NCBI RefSeq assembly: GCF_002205895.1
Contig: NZ_NJDE01000022.1
Coordinates: forward strand, 36,707 to 100,706
DNA: 64,000 nucleotides
Reading direction: 5' to 3'
DNA from: Saccharibacillus sp. O23
GTDB lineage: Bacteria; Bacillota; Bacilli; Paenibacillales; Paenibacillaceae
Shown: piece by piece, positions 17,677-27,374 of the stretch
How the letters are laid out: each line of letters begins with the position of its first letter
Position numbering within the stretch: position 1 is the stretch's first letter
Made by a program: the position numbers and the translations under genes
Notes under the pieces: model-generated
The model's database searches: none
What the model saw: the letters and a program-made list of their open reading frames with translations, nothing else
Told to the model about the DNA's origin: nothing

Positions 17677-18804
17677 TCAACGAGCAAGAGACATCACGTT
17701 TCCCGTCTCTTCCGATCCGGCTGCCGCTTTGGCGACTCGATTGCGGCCGGATTCTTTCGCCAGATACAAAGCGGAGTCCGCGCGTTGAAACAACGTTTTG
17801 GGCGAGCCTTCGTCCGACAATCCGTAGCCGAGCGAGACGGTCACGTCCAGACGCGTTCCGTCCTCGAGCAGGAACGGATGCCCTTCTATCGTCAATCGGA
17901 TGCGCTCCGCCGTACGCGCGACGGTCTCTTCGTCCGGGCGGTCGACGATAACCACGAATTCTTCTCCTCCGCTGCGCGCGCAGTGCCCGCCGATCGGCGA
18001 ACAAACCGACAGAATATTGCCCACTTGCCGCAGAACGACGTCGCCGGCAGGATGGCCGTACGTATCGTTAACCTTTTTGAAATGATCGATATCGAGCAGA
18101 ATAAGACCGAAGCGGAACCCTTCTCGATCTTGCAGAGCCAGCTTGACACGACGTTCGTAAGCGAGCGAAAAAGCCCGCGGATTGTACAAACCGGTCAGAA
18201 AATCGCGATGCGCCGCGTCTTCCATGATCGCGAACGATCGGTTGGAATTTTGCAGATGGCGCAGCATCAAGAAAATGAACATCCCGGTTCCCGCCGTAAT
18301 CAAAGCGATGAGCGGAGCGATCATCAATACCTGCGGTCCTACGGCAACATAAAGAGTGATCATAAGCACGATAAACTGCACGGCAAAAGCGGCTGTCCAT
18401 CGTTGTCCGTTCAACTGTCCTTTTCGCAAAACGATCGCGATCAGAACGAAAGTCACGACCGCGTTCGCTGCTCCGATAACCGAAGACACTCCGAACGGAC
18501 CGAAAAAAAACAAACGAAAAACCGCGATGACGGCCGTAGCGATGAATCCGCCGGGAATTCCTCCCGCGTAGATCGCGATAATGATCGCGCTCTGCCGCAG
18601 ATCGACGATGGTATGGGAAGCCAGCGGAAACGAAAACTCCATCAGCATCATTCCCACTCCGCCTAGCGCAAGACCCGCCAAGCCGGGCATCCACAGAGCA
18701 GAATGCGCCGCAAGCGGCGAATGGCGAAAACGATTCAATAAGACGTTGCCGAAAAACAACATCGTCGCCAAAATCGTGAAATTCACGAATAACTCTTTCA
18801 ACAT
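17677..18804 (-). CDS. Membrane diguanylate cyclase (5TMR + GGDEF)
   Basis: 375 residues. The first ~185 hold about six hydrophobic segments resembling a 5TMR-LYT sensor; a GGDEF domain follows (about 200-355). Catalytic features: DFLTGLYNPRAF, LDIDHFKKVNDTYGHPAGD and the signature SGGEEF (GGEEF, about 279-283), expected to be active. The RxxD inhibitory site five residues before the signature is absent, so product inhibition through that site is unlikely. Start at ATG 18804, eleven bases after GAGGCG. It would raise cyclic di-GMP, which controls pili, flagella and exopolysaccharide in this bacterial group; linkage to the pilus locus is suggestive only. Confidence 0.9.
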   Translation of the reverse strand: MLKELFVNFTILATMLFFGNVLLNRFRHSPLAAHSALWMPGLAGLALGGVGMMLMEFSFPLASHTIVDLRQSAIIIAIYAGGIPGGFIATAVIAVFRLFFFGPFGVSSVIGAANAVVTFVLIAIVLRKGQLNGQRWTAAFAVQFIVLMITLYVAVGPQVLMIAPLIALITAGTGMFIFLMLRHLQNSNRSFAIMEDAAHRDFLTGLYNPRAFSLAYERRVKLALQDREGFRFGLILLDIDHFKKVNDTYGHPAGDVVLRQVGNILSVCSPIGGHCARSGGEEFVVIVDRPDEETVARTAERIRLTIEGHPFLLEDGTRLDVTVSLGYGLSDEGSPKTLFQRADSALYLAKESGRNRVAKAAAGSEETGNVMSLAR

Positions 18805-18950
18805 AAACGGTACGCCTCGCAGTCCGCGGCAATCGTGCACCTTTAGCCCTGTTGCCGCTTTTTCGAGAGGAGCCGCCGCTTTGCTTACATTTTACTCTAT
18901 CCGCGGATTTCTGCAAAGAATGTCGAAATTTTTCAGCTCGATATAAAGCG

Positions 18951-18976
18951 AAAAAGCGTCTCCTCGAAGGAGACGC
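18951..18976 (-). terminator. Terminator of the arg operon
   Basis: A 9-bp perfect stem (18956-18964 with 18968-18976) and 3-nt loop, followed on the minus strand by TTTTT then more T-rich sequence. It lies 95 nt after the argH stop codon. Confidence 0.88.
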
Positions 18977-19070
18977 CCCTATTCGCAAGCCGATCCGTAA
19001 AAGGCCAAGCCTGCCGAGCCCGAAGCCGGCTTATGCCGATAACCGCGGACGCGGAAATCAGAATCGGGCG

Positions 19071-20474
19071 TTACAGCCGGCCGTCCAGCCATTCCGTCGT
19101 CAATTCGAGCGTCTGCTGCGCGCGCCCGATCGCCGCTTCGACCTGCACGGTCGCCGTACCGCCGTAGACGTTGCGGGCGTTGACCACGTTCTCCGGCTGG
19201 AGCACGTCGTAGATCTTCTCGTCGAACAGATCGGAGAACGATTTGAACTCGTCCAAGCTGAGATCGAGCAGGTATTTTCCGTTCTCGATGCAGTACAGCA
19301 CCGTCTTGCCGATGACTTCGTGCGCGTCGCGGAAAGGCAGGCCTTTGCCGACGAGGAAGTCCGCGATGTCGGTCGCGTTCGAGAAGTCTTTGTTCACGGC
19401 TTCGCGCATGCGGCCCGTGCGGACCTGCATCGTCGCGATCATCGGCGCGAACAAACGCAGCGCGCCGTCCAGCGTCGCGACCGTGTCGAACATGCCTTCT
19501 TTGTCTTCCTGCATGTCTTTGTTATACGCGAGCGGCAGCGACTTGAGCACCGTCAAGAGGCCCATGAGGTTGCCGTACACGCGTCCGGTCTTGCCGCGGA
19601 CCAGTTCGGCCACGTCCGGATTTTTCTTCTGCGGCATGATGCTGCTGCCCGTGCAGAACGCGTCGTCCAGTTCGACGAAGCCGAACTCGGTGCTGCTCCA
19701 CAGCACCAGCTCTTCGCAGAGGCGCGACATGTGCATCATCAGGATCGAAGCGCCGGACAAGAACTCCAGAATGAAGTCGCGGTCGCTGACCGCGTCCAGA
19801 CTGTTCTCGTACACGCCGTCGAAACCGAGCTGCTCGGCCACGAAATGGCGGTCGATCGGGAACGTCGTGCCGGCAAGCGCGCCCGCGCCCAGCGGCAGGA
19901 CGTTAATACGCTTGTAGCTGTCCATCAGACGCTCGGCGTCGCGTTGGAACATCGAGACGTAAGCGAGCAGATGATGCGCGAACAGGATCGGCTGCGCGCG
20001 CTGCAAGTGCGTATAGCCCGGAACGATGGTGCCCGTATGCTGCTTCGCTTGGTCGATCAGCGCCTGCTGCACGGCTTGTACGAGGCCCGTCAGTTCGACC
20101 ACGCGTCCGCGCAGGTAAAGGTGCATATCGGTCGCCACTTGGTCGTTGCGGCTGCGGCCGGTATGCAGCTTGCCGCCGACCGGACCGACTTCCTGAATCA
20201 GGTGCTTCTCGATGTTCATGTGGATGTCTTCGTCGGATACGGAGAATTCGACTTCTCCGGCTTCGATCTTGTGCAGCACTTTCAGCAGACCTTCGGCGAT
20301 CGTGTCGGCGTCGGCCTGCGGAATAATGCCGCATTTGCCGAGCATGGCAACGTGCGCCAAGCTGCCTTGGATGTCTTCTTCGGCGAGCGCTTTATCGAAA
20401 TTGATGGAGGCGGTGTACTCTTCGACCAAACGGTCGGTCGGCTTGGTGAAACGGCCTCCCCATAGTTTACTCAT
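19071..20474 (-). CDS. argH: Argininosuccinate lyase
   Basis: 467-residue cytoplasmic enzyme splitting argininosuccinate into arginine and fumarate, the last arginine step. The family signature [12 protein letters not shown] (about residues 278-289) is intact, as are [15 protein letters not shown] and TPGYTHLQ-like segments ([12 protein letters not shown]). The ATG at 20474 begins at the conserved MSKLWGGRF and follows GGAGGAG; a longer frame runs into G-rich intergenic sequence and is rejected. Its ribosome site lies in a purine-rich palindromic stretch that looks like a dispersed element. It is separated from argG by 677 nt of GC-rich sequence, wide for an operon. Confidence 0.96.
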   Translation of the reverse strand: MSKLWGGRFTKPTDRLVEEYTASINFDKALAEEDIQGSLAHVAMLGKCGIIPQADADTIAEGLLKVLHKIEAGEVEFSVSDEDIHMNIEKHLIQEVGPVGGKLHTGRSRNDQVATDMHLYLRGRVVELTGLVQAVQQALIDQAKQHTGTIVPGYTHLQRAQPILFAHHLLAYVSMFQRDAERLMDSYKRINVLPLGAGALAGTTFPIDRHFVAEQLGFDGVYENSLDAVSDRDFILEFLSGASILMMHMSRLCEELVLWSSTEFGFVELDDAFCTGSSIMPQKKNPDVAELVRGKTGRVYGNLMGLLTVLKSLPLAYNKDMQEDKEGMFDTVATLDGALRLFAPMIATMQVRTGRMREAVNKDFSNATDIADFLVGKGLPFRDAHEVIGKTVLYCIENGKYLLDLSLDEFKSFSDLFDEKIYDVLQPENVVNARNVYGGTATVQVEAAIGRAQQTLELTTEWLDGRL

Positions 20475-21151
20475 ATCGGCTCCTCCCCCTCCCAAACCCT
20501 CCCCCGAGGGGAGGGCCCCAAAGGGCAGCCGCCCTCTGGACACCCGGACGCGGCAGAGATTTTCTTCGCTGTCGGCGGGAGGTCTTTACTGTTTATTGGT
20601 GGTGTTGGCGGTTGGTGCCAGCCGCTTCGGCCTGCCTTCGGCGGCCGCGGCTTTCGGCTGGGTTCGGGTGCCTCGCGCGGGCAGCTGTTCGCTGCCTGGT
20701 GCGGCGCGTGGCGGGACTTAGGGCGGGTCGAAGGCGGGCCGCTTCGCTTGGCCCTGTTCGACCGAAACCCGGGGCCGCAGGCGGAGCGGCTTCGCGGCTC
20801 CTGTGCGGCCAGGTTCCCGTTCGGAGGGGAACCTTTTGGGCTTCGCAAGGTCCTGTGCGCAGGACCGGGTTTCCGCGGCGCGCTTTGTCCGGCTTAGCAA
20901 CAAAGCCGGATGCTCTTCTCCTTTCTCCTCTCCCTTTTCAGGGGGAGAGGAGAAGTTTGTGCGCTTGGAAAAGGCCTAGTGGCGGAGGGAAAGATTCAGT
21001 GTAGGAGTGATAACGTTCGCCTTTGCAATCGGGAAGCCTCCTCTGCGTCTAATCCAGCTTCCCGATTGCAACAAGCGACCGAAACGAATCTTGCCCGTAA
21101 GCCAAGTCCAAGCCTTTTCCTCACTTGCGCACTGGGCTTTGTTTTCAAAGC
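20475..21151. other. GC-rich non-coding gap between argG and argH
   Basis: No convincing gene. It is strongly G+C-rich and holds several palindromes: a CCCTCC/GGAGGG hairpin right at the argH ribosome site (about 20497-20517), a GGTCCT/AGGACC stem near 20848-20865, and a 12-bp stem at 20923-20934/20943-20954. A structured repeat element follows at 20982-21086 (listed separately). The short frames here are Arg/Gly/Pro-rich without domain character. It looks like a patchwork of repetitive palindromic elements inserted between two arg genes. Confidence 0.6.
20982..21086 (-). repeat. Structured repeat element, copy 1
   Basis: About 105 nt that match, on the opposite strand, the element at 24840-24946. 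Shared blocks are GTTTCGGTCGCTTGTTG, AAAGGCGAACG, CTCCTACACTG and CCCTCCGC. Its core is a perfect 15-bp hairpin (21023-21037 with 21057-21071) with a 19-nt loop. The loop sequences of the two copies differ while the stems covary, so secondary structure appears to be what is conserved. Confidence 0.8.
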
Positions 21152-22384
21152 CTACTTCTTCTGCTCGACCCCTGTGCCCACTTTCAGTCGAAGCGCGTTC
21201 AAGCGGATAAAGCCCGTCGCGTCTTTCTGGTCGTAAGCTTGGCTCGGATCGGCTTCCATCGTGGCGATGTCCGGGTTGTACAGGCTGACCGGACTTTTGA
21301 CGCCGGCGCCGATGACGTTGCCTTTATACAGTTTCACCCGAACCGTACCCGTCACGTTTTTCTGGCTTTCCGTAACCAGCGCTTGCAGCGCGAGGCGTTC
21401 CGGCGCGAACCAGAAGCCGTTGTAGACCAGCGTGCTGTAACGGGTCAGCAGGGAATCGCGCAGGTTCATGACTTCGCGGTCCATCGTCAGGGATTCCATT
21501 TTGCGGTGAGCGGTGAACAGGATCGTGCCGCCCGGTGTCTCGTAGACGCCGCGGCTCTTCATGCCGACAAAACGGTTCTCGACCATGTCCACGCGGCCGA
21601 TGCCGTGTTTGCCGCCGAGTTCGTTCAGTTTGTTCATCACTTCGAGCGGGCTGAGCTTCTCGCCGTTCAGCGATACCGCGTTGCCCTGCTCGAATTCGAT
21701 TTCCAGCATTTCCGGCTCGTCCGGGGCGTCCTGCGGATCGGCGCTGAGCAGGAACATGTCTTTGTTTTCCGGAGCGCTCGGGTCGAACCACGGATCTTCC
21801 AACACGCCGCTCTCGTAGCTGATATGCAGCAGGTTGCGGTCGGTGGAGTACGGTTTCGCGGCGGATGCCGTGACCGGGATACCGTGTTTCTCGGCGTACG
21901 CGATCATCTCGGCGCGGCCCGGGAACGTGTCGCGGAACTCGTCGAGTCTCCACGGAGCGACGACTTTGATGTCAGGAGCAAGAGCGGCTACGCCGAGTTC
22001 GAAACGAACTTGGTCGTTGCCTTTGCCCGTCGCGCCGTGCGCGATCATCGTGGCGCCTTCGGCGCGCGCGATCTCGACCATGCGCTTGGCGATCAGCGGA
22101 CGCGCGATGCTGGTGCCGAGCAGGTATTGGCCTTCATAGAGAGCCGCCGCTTGGAACATCGGGAAGATGAAGTCCGAAGCGAATTCGGCTTGCAGGTCGT
22201 CGATGTACACTTTCGAAGCGCCGGTGGCCAGAGCTTTTTCTTCGAGGCCGTCCAGTTCTTCTTTCTGTCCGATATCCGCCGTAAAAGCGATGATTTCCGC
22301 GTCGTACGTTTCTTTGAGCCACTTTAAGATGATCGACGTATCCAGTCCTCCGGAGTACGCGAGCACGATTTTTTCTTTTGCCAT
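21152..22384 (-). CDS. argG: Argininosuccinate synthase
   Basis: 410-residue enzyme joining citrulline and aspartate with ATP. The N-terminal ATP-binding P-loop [10 protein letters not shown] (residues 8-17) and [13 protein letters not shown] (about 116-128) are intact. Length is normal. The ATG at 22384 follows GGGGGAA. It lies 142 nt downstream of argF in the same direction and is followed by a long GC-rich gap before argH. Confidence 0.97.
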   Translation of the reverse strand: MAKEKIVLAYSGGLDTSIILKWLKETYDAEIIAFTADIGQKEELDGLEEKALATGASKVYIDDLQAEFASDFIFPMFQAAALYEGQYLLGTSIARPLIAKRMVEIARAEGATMIAHGATGKGNDQVRFELGVAALAPDIKVVAPWRLDEFRDTFPGRAEMIAYAEKHGIPVTASAAKPYSTDRNLLHISYESGVLEDPWFDPSAPENKDMFLLSADPQDAPDEPEMLEIEFEQGNAVSLNGEKLSPLEVMNKLNELGGKHGIGRVDMVENRFVGMKSRGVYETPGGTILFTAHRKMESLTMDREVMNLRDSLLTRYSTLVYNGFWFAPERLALQALVTESQKNVTGTVRVKLYKGNVIGAGVKSPVSLYNPDIATMEADPSQAYDQKDATGFIRLNALRLKVGTGVEQKK

Positions 22385-22526
22385 GATTCTTCATTCCCCC
22401 GCTCTAAAAATTCAAATTCGATCTATTCATGTTCGCCGCGCATGCCGCGTTCTCCTGCCTAACGTCGAAACGACTACGCCGTCGGCCGAACTCATTTACA
22501 TAAAAACACTACCGGATCGGCAGCGG

Positions 22527-23483
22527 TTACGCCATCAGCGTCGCCATGACCGCTTTTTGCGCGTGCAGACGGTTCTCGGCTTCATCGAAAATGACGCTGT
22601 TTTTGCCGTCGATCACGCCCGCGCTCACTTCTTCGCCGCGGTGCGCCGGGAGACAGTGCAGGAACAGATAGTCGTTTTTCGCATACTGCACGAGTTCTTC
22701 GTTCACCTGATAATCTTTGAACGCCAGCTCGCGGACTTTCTGTTCTTCTTCGAAGCCCATGCTCGCCCAGACGTCCGTGTAGACGGCGTCGGCGTTCTCG
22801 ATCGCTTCGCGCGCGTCGCGCACGATCGCGATCTTCGATCCGGTCTGCTCCGCGATCTCGCGCGCCTGACGCACGATATCGGCGTCCGATTCGTAGCCTT
22901 CGGGACTGGCGATGCTCACGTCCATGCCCATCTTCGCGCCGCCGAGCAGCAGCGAGTGGGCCATATTGTTGCCGTCGCCGATATAAGCCAGTTTTTTGCC
23001 GCGCAGCGCGCCTTTGTGCTCCTGAATCGTCTGAAGATCCGCGAGCACTTGGCACGGATGGCCGAGATCGCTCAGCGCGTTGATGACCGGGATATCCGCG
23101 TATTTCGCCAGCTCTGTCACGTTCTCGTGCCCGAAAGTACGGATCATGATGCCGTCAAGGTAGCGGGACAGCACGCCGGCCGTATCCGGAATCGCTTCGC
23201 CGCGGCCGAGCTGAATATCGTTTTTGCTGAGAAAAAGAGCGTGCCCGCCGAGTTGGAACATGCCGACTTCGAACGAAACGCGGGTGCGCGTGGACGACTT
23301 TTCGAAGATCATGCCCAGCGTCTTGCCTTCGAGCGGACGGAACGTCTCGCCCGCTTTCTGTTTGCGTTTGAGCTCGATCGCCAGATCCAGCAGGTATTGA
23401 ATTTCTTCCGTCGTATAATCGGTCAGCTCGACGAGATCGCGTCCTCTGAGCGCGAGTCCGTGAGCTTGTTGGGTCAGGTCCAT
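22527..23483 (-). CDS. argF: Ornithine carbamoyltransferase
   Basis: 318 residues; forms citrulline from ornithine and carbamoyl phosphate. The carbamoyl-phosphate site FEKSSTRTRVSFE (about 60-72), the HPCQ loop (LGHPCQVLADL) and the ornithine-site HCLPAHRGEEV are all present. The ATG at 23483 follows GGGAGG by nine bases; upstream in-frame residues do not belong to the family. It is about 100 nt after argD in the arg operon. Confidence 0.96.
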   Translation of the reverse strand: MDLTQQAHGLALRGRDLVELTDYTTEEIQYLLDLAIELKRKQKAGETFRPLEGKTLGMIFEKSSTRTRVSFEVGMFQLGGHALFLSKNDIQLGRGEAIPDTAGVLSRYLDGIMIRTFGHENVTELAKYADIPVINALSDLGHPCQVLADLQTIQEHKGALRGKKLAYIGDGNNMAHSLLLGGAKMGMDVSIASPEGYESDADIVRQAREIAEQTGSKIAIVRDAREAIENADAVYTDVWASMGFEEEQKVRELAFKDYQVNEELVQYAKNDYLFLHCLPAHRGEEVSAGVIDGKNSVIFDEAENRLHAQKAVMATLMA

Positions 23484-23586
23484 GTAAGTCGTCCTCCCGG
23501 TGTGTTGGATTTGTGGCAAAAAGAGAGAGCGTTTGGCGAACGACCCTAACGGCCGCGTTCCCAAAACGCTCCGAAGCGACTTGATT

Positions 23587-24789
23587 TTATGCTTGGGCAT
23601 GAGTAGGGTCAGGCGTCGGAACTTTCTCTTCGATCAGGGAAGCGACGATCGAAACGGCCTGCTCGATCTCGTCTTCGGTCACGTACAGGTTCGGCAGCAG
23701 ACGGATCACGTTCGGTCCGGCCGGTACGAACAGCAGCCCGCGTTTCTGGCCTTCCAAGACCAATTCGCCGATCGGCTCCGCGCATTCGATCCCGATCAGA
23801 AGACCCAGTCCGCGCACGCTTTTGACAAAAGGATTGCCGTTCAGTCTTTCGCGCAGTTTGCCCATCAGCAGCTCGCCCATCTCGGCGGCTCTTTGCGGCA
23901 GATTGTCTTCCTCCATCGTCTCGATCGTCGCGATGATCGCGGACGAAGCGAGCGGCGTGCCGCCGAACGTGGACGCGTGGCTGCCTGCGGTGAACGCTTC
24001 TTTGAGGTAAGCGCGTCCCAACATGGCGCCGGCCGGGAAGCCGGAAGCGACGCCTTTGGCGACGGTGAAGATGTCGGGCTTGATGCCGTAACGATGATGC
24101 GCGAACCAATCTCCGGCGCGGCCCATGCCGGTCTGCACTTCGTCGACGATCAGCAGGACGCCTTTGTCGCGGCAGAGCTGTTCGATCTGTTTGGCGTAAG
24201 TCTGATCCAGCGGATAGACGCCGCCTTCGGCCTGCACCATCTCGATCATGACGGCCGCGGTGCGTTCGTTGATCGCGTCTTCGATCGCTTGGATATCATG
24301 CGGAGGCACGGTCACGAAACCGGCCGGCAGCGGCAGGAAACCTTCTTTGACTTTGTCTTGTCCGGTCGCGGTCAGCGTCGCCAGCGTGCGGCCGTGGAAC
24401 GATTTGCCGAGGGTGACGATCTCGTAGCGCTCTTCGCCTTTGACTTTCTGGAAATAACGGCGGGCCAGCTTGATCGCGGCTTCGTTGGCTTCGGCGCCGC
24501 TGTTGCAGAAGAACACGGCGTCGGCCTGCGCGACTTCGGCCAGTTTCTTGGCGGCTTCTTCCTGCTTCGGCACGATAAACAGGTTGGACGTGTGCCAGAG
24601 GGTGTCGATCTGCTCTTTGAGCTTGTCGGCGATCTTCTTCGGGGCGTGGCCGAGATTGGTTACGGCCAGACCGCTCATGAAGTCGAGGTATTGGTTGCCT
24701 TCCGCATCCCACAGCAGGCTGCCTTCGCCTTTGACGAAGGCGAGCGGGTATCTGGCGTAGGTTTGAAACAATGCGCTTTCTTGGGTCAT
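23587..24789 (-). CDS. argD: Acetylornithine aminotransferase
   Basis: 400-residue PLP enzyme of class III, making N-acetylornithine. Visible features are NSGAEANEAAIKLARRY, the PLP-contacting LIVDEVQTGMGR, and the Schiff-base Lys in TVAKGVASGFP. Start at ATG 24789, eleven bases after AGGAAGGAG. The C-terminus ends in a short Pro/Thr tail. It lies 435 nt after argB, a gap that includes a structured repeat element, and about 100 nt before argF. Confidence 0.95.
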   Translation of the reverse strand: MTQESALFQTYARYPLAFVKGEGSLLWDAEGNQYLDFMSGLAVTNLGHAPKKIADKLKEQIDTLWHTSNLFIVPKQEEAAKKLAEVAQADAVFFCNSGAEANEAAIKLARRYFQKVKGEERYEIVTLGKSFHGRTLATLTATGQDKVKEGFLPLPAGFVTVPPHDIQAIEDAINERTAAVMIEMVQAEGGVYPLDQTYAKQIEQLCRDKGVLLIVDEVQTGMGRAGDWFAHHRYGIKPDIFTVAKGVASGFPAGAMLGRAYLKEAFTAGSHASTFGGTPLASSAIIATIETMEEDNLPQRAAEMGELLMGKLRERLNGNPFVKSVRGLGLLIGIECAEPIGELVLEGQKRGLLFVPAGPNVIRLLPNLYVTEDEIEQAVSIVASLIEEKVPTPDPTHAQA

Positions 24790-25224
24790 GATTTTGCACG
24801 CTCCTTCCTGAGTTCGGCGAGAGGCTCCGGGAGAAGTCCGTTTCGGTCGCTTGTTGAAATCGGGAAACTTCATTAGAAATTTCAGTGGGGGTTTCCCGAT
24901 TTCAAAGGCGAACGCTGGCGCTCCTACACTGGACTTCTCCCTCCGCTTGGTACGCTTGCACGTCGTGATCGGTCAAAATATTTTAATACGGGGACACAGA
25001 ATCGATTCTATGTATCGATTCTCTTTCATTCACAGAACAACCAATGACCAACGACTTTAGCAGCTTCTTCGAAGTGAAAACTTACCGACTCTCTGCAAAC
25101 TTCGTTTCATCGCTGCTTCAAAGTCTTTGCCTTAAAGTCCTTGCTTTCTATATCACCCGAGCTTCGGCTTCTGTACAAGAGGCTCGGCTCGAACGGTCGG
25201 GATAAAACCCTATTCGTAGGAGCT
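24790..25224. other. Non-coding gap between argB and argD
   Basis: No gene is supported. It contains the second copy of a structured repeat element (24840-24946, listed separately), a 12-bp palindrome AGAATCGATTCT at 24998-25009 with a partial repeat at 25014-25022, and an imperfect CGAGC/GCTCG hairpin near 25157-25188. The palindrome could be an operator for an internal argD promoter, but no clear -35/-10 pair was found. Confidence 0.5.
24840..24946 (+). repeat. Structured repeat element, copy 2
   Basis: Partner of the element at 20982-21086, in opposite orientation. Core hairpin arms are 24854-24868 and 24891-24905 (15 bp, perfect) with a 22-nt loop. Relative to copy 1, two stem positions changed together with their partners (C-G to A-T and G-C to A-T), preserving pairing. 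It lies in the leader of argD. Confidence 0.8.
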
Positions 25225-26085
25225 TTATCGTCGGATTACCGTTCCGATCTGTTCGCCGGACAGGAGGCGGCTCAGGACGCGGTTTTCGCTTCCGTCCACG
25301 ATGACGACTTCCTGCACGTCGCCGTGGATGCATTTCATGGCGGCGCGGACCTTCGGGATCATGCCGCCGTAGATCTCGCCGCTCTCGATCATCGCCTCGA
25401 TCTCGGCGAAGGTCACCGAAGGCAGGGCGGTCTTGACGCCGTCGATCGTCTTCAAGATGCCGGGCACGTCGGTGACCACGATCATCCGCTGCGCGCCGAT
25501 GAAGGATGCCACCGCGCCGGCGGCGGTGTCGGCGTTGATGTTATAACGCTGCCCCGCCGCGTCGACGCCCAGCGGCGCGATGACCGGCATATAGCCCATG
25601 CCGAGAATGCCGGCGACGATGTCCGCTTCCACGCGGACGACGTCGCCCACGAGGCCGACCTCTGCCGCGTTCGCTACCGGTTCGGCCTCAATCAGCGAGC
25701 CGTCCGAACCGGACAGCCCGAGCGCCCGTCCGCCGGCGGACTGGATGCGCCTTACGATCAATTTGTTGATCGTTCCGGCGAGAACCATCTCGACGACGTC
25801 CAGCACGTCTTCGGTCGTGCGCCGCAGGCCGTTCACGAACTCGGTCGGAATCCCGAGCTTCTCCAGATTCTCGGAGATCGCCGGGCCTCCTCCGTGCACG
25901 ATCACGGGCTTGACGCCGCTGGCCTGAAGCTCCGCCAGATCGGCGAAGAATGCTTCCGGCAGCGCGGCCAGCGTGCTGCCGCCGCACTTCATGACGAACG
26001 ACGCGGTCGACGCGGACGTCGATCCGGCTTCGGGAGAAGCCGATCCGCTTTCGCCGCTTTTATAGAAATAAGGCTGCCTGTTCAT
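25225..26085 (-). CDS. argB: Acetylglutamate kinase
   Basis: 286-residue amino-acid kinase phosphorylating N-acetylglutamate. The fold is marked by FVMKCGGSTL (a Cys-Gly-Gly variant of the usual KxGG), VIVHGGGPAI, GLSGSDGSLI and the nucleotide-side VVTDVPGI and GGMIPKV. A 30-residue Ser/Ala/Gly-rich N-terminal extension precedes the kinase core, unusual for the family. The ATG at 26085 has AAGGAGG seven bases upstream, so the extension appears to be translated. It follows argJ by 20 nt. Confidence 0.94.
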   Translation of the reverse strand: MNRQPYFYKSGESGSASPEAGSTSASTASFVMKCGGSTLAALPEAFFADLAELQASGVKPVIVHGGGPAISENLEKLGIPTEFVNGLRRTTEDVLDVVEMVLAGTINKLIVRRIQSAGGRALGLSGSDGSLIEAEPVANAAEVGLVGDVVRVEADIVAGILGMGYMPVIAPLGVDAAGQRYNINADTAAGAVASFIGAQRMIVVTDVPGILKTIDGVKTALPSVTFAEIEAMIESGEIYGGMIPKVRAAMKCIHGDVQEVVIVDGSENRVLSRLLSGEQIGTVIRR

Positions 26086-26105
26086 GCTCGTCCTCCTTCG
26101 CCGTC

Positions 26106-27335
26106 TTAAGTCCGATACGCCGCGTTGATCCGCACGTAATCGTAAGTCAGGTCGCAGCCCCAAGCCGTCGCTTTTTCGCTGCCCATATTCAGTTCGACGA
26201 AGATCGAGACCGTGTCGCCTTTGAGATATTCCAACGCGACGTCTTCATCGAACGTTACCGGCTGGGAAGCCGTCAGCACGACGATGTCGCCGAGCTTGAT
26301 ATCCACGGTATGCGGATTCACCGGAACGCCCGCGCGCCCTACAGCGGCGATAATGCGTCCCCAGTTGGCGTCCGCGCCGTATACGGCCGTTTTGACCAAG
26401 CTGGACCCGATGACCGTCTTGGCGATCGCGCGGGCCGATTCGGCGCTCTCCGCGCCGCTCACGACGACTTCGACCAACTTGGTTGCGCCTTCGCCGTCGC
26501 GGGAGATCGCTTTGGCCAGATGCTCGCACACGGCCGCGAAAGCTTCCGCGAAAGCCGCCCAATCCGGATGCTCTTCGCTTAGTTCCTTCTTCTGATCGGA
26601 CAATCCGCTCGCCATCGCGACCAACATGTCGTTGGTGCTGGTATCGCCGTCGACGGTAATCATGTTGAACGTATCGTCGGTCGTGCGCTTGAGCAGCGCA
26701 TGCAGCGCCTCGCTACCGATCTTCGCGTCCGTCGTGACGAAAGCCAGCATGGTCGCCATGTTCGGATGAATCATGCCCGAGCCTTTGGCCGCGCCCGCGA
26801 TCTTGACCGGAGAACCGTCGATCTGTACGGATACGCACAGCTCTTTTTTCACCAGATCGGTCGTCAGAATCGCTTGGCTGAACTGCTCGCCTCCGTCGGC
26901 TTCGCCGGTCAGCACGCCCGCGAGCCGGGAGATGCCGTCCCGTACGCGGTCCATTTTCAGATTCTCGCCGATGACGCCGGTCGAAGCTACCGCCACGTCG
27001 TTTTCTTCGACGCCGAAACTCCGAGCCGCCAGAGCGCGCATCTCGTACGCGTCCGCGTCGCCCTGCTTGCCCGTGCAGGCGTTGGCGTTGCCGCTGTTCA
27101 CGATCACGGCGCGCAGCACGCCGTTAGCGAGGCTCTCGCGCGTGGTCTGGAGCGGAGCCGCTTGAAAGATATTCGTCGTATACACAGCCGCCGCTGCCGC
27201 CGGAACTTCGCAGACGATCGCGCCGATGTCGTTGCGCTCCGTTTTTTTGAGGCCGCAGTGCAGACCGGCCGCCCGGAATCCGCGCGGGGTGATGATCGAA
27301 CCGCCTTCGACGACGGTGTAAGAAGGAACTGCCAT
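26106..27335 (-). CDS. argJ: Glutamate N-acetyltransferase / amino-acid acetyltransferase
   Basis: 409-residue Ntn-type enzyme that recycles the acetyl group between acetylornithine and glutamate. It self-cleaves before the catalytic Thr in the signature GSGMIHPNMATMLAF (about residues 179-193), giving alpha and beta chains. NSGNANACTGKQGDADA and DTSTNDMLVAMASG are also typical. Presence of argJ means a cyclic acetyl pathway, so no separate acetylornithinase is needed. It lies about 40 nt after argC and 20 nt before argB. Confidence 0.96.
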   Translation of the reverse strand: MAVPSYTVVEGGSIITPRGFRAAGLHCGLKKTERNDIGAIVCEVPAAAAAVYTTNIFQAAPLQTTRESLANGVLRAVIVNSGNANACTGKQGDADAYEMRALAARSFGVEENDVAVASTGVIGENLKMDRVRDGISRLAGVLTGEADGGEQFSQAILTTDLVKKELCVSVQIDGSPVKIAGAAKGSGMIHPNMATMLAFVTTDAKIGSEALHALLKRTTDDTFNMITVDGDTSTNDMLVAMASGLSDQKKELSEEHPDWAAFAEAFAAVCEHLAKAISRDGEGATKLVEVVVSGAESAESARAIAKTVIGSSLVKTAVYGADANWGRIIAAVGRAGVPVNPHTVDIKLGDIVVLTASQPVTFDEDVALEYLKGDTVSIFVELNMGSEKATAWGCDLTYDYVRINAAYRT

Positions 27336-27374
27336 GAGAGACTTCCGCCTTTCGCTATATAATCGTTCTGCCGA

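Noticed and set aside
20612..21004. 130-codon frame in the argG-argH gap
   Set aside because: Arg/Gly/Pro-rich, spans several palindromes, no ribosome site or recognisable domain.
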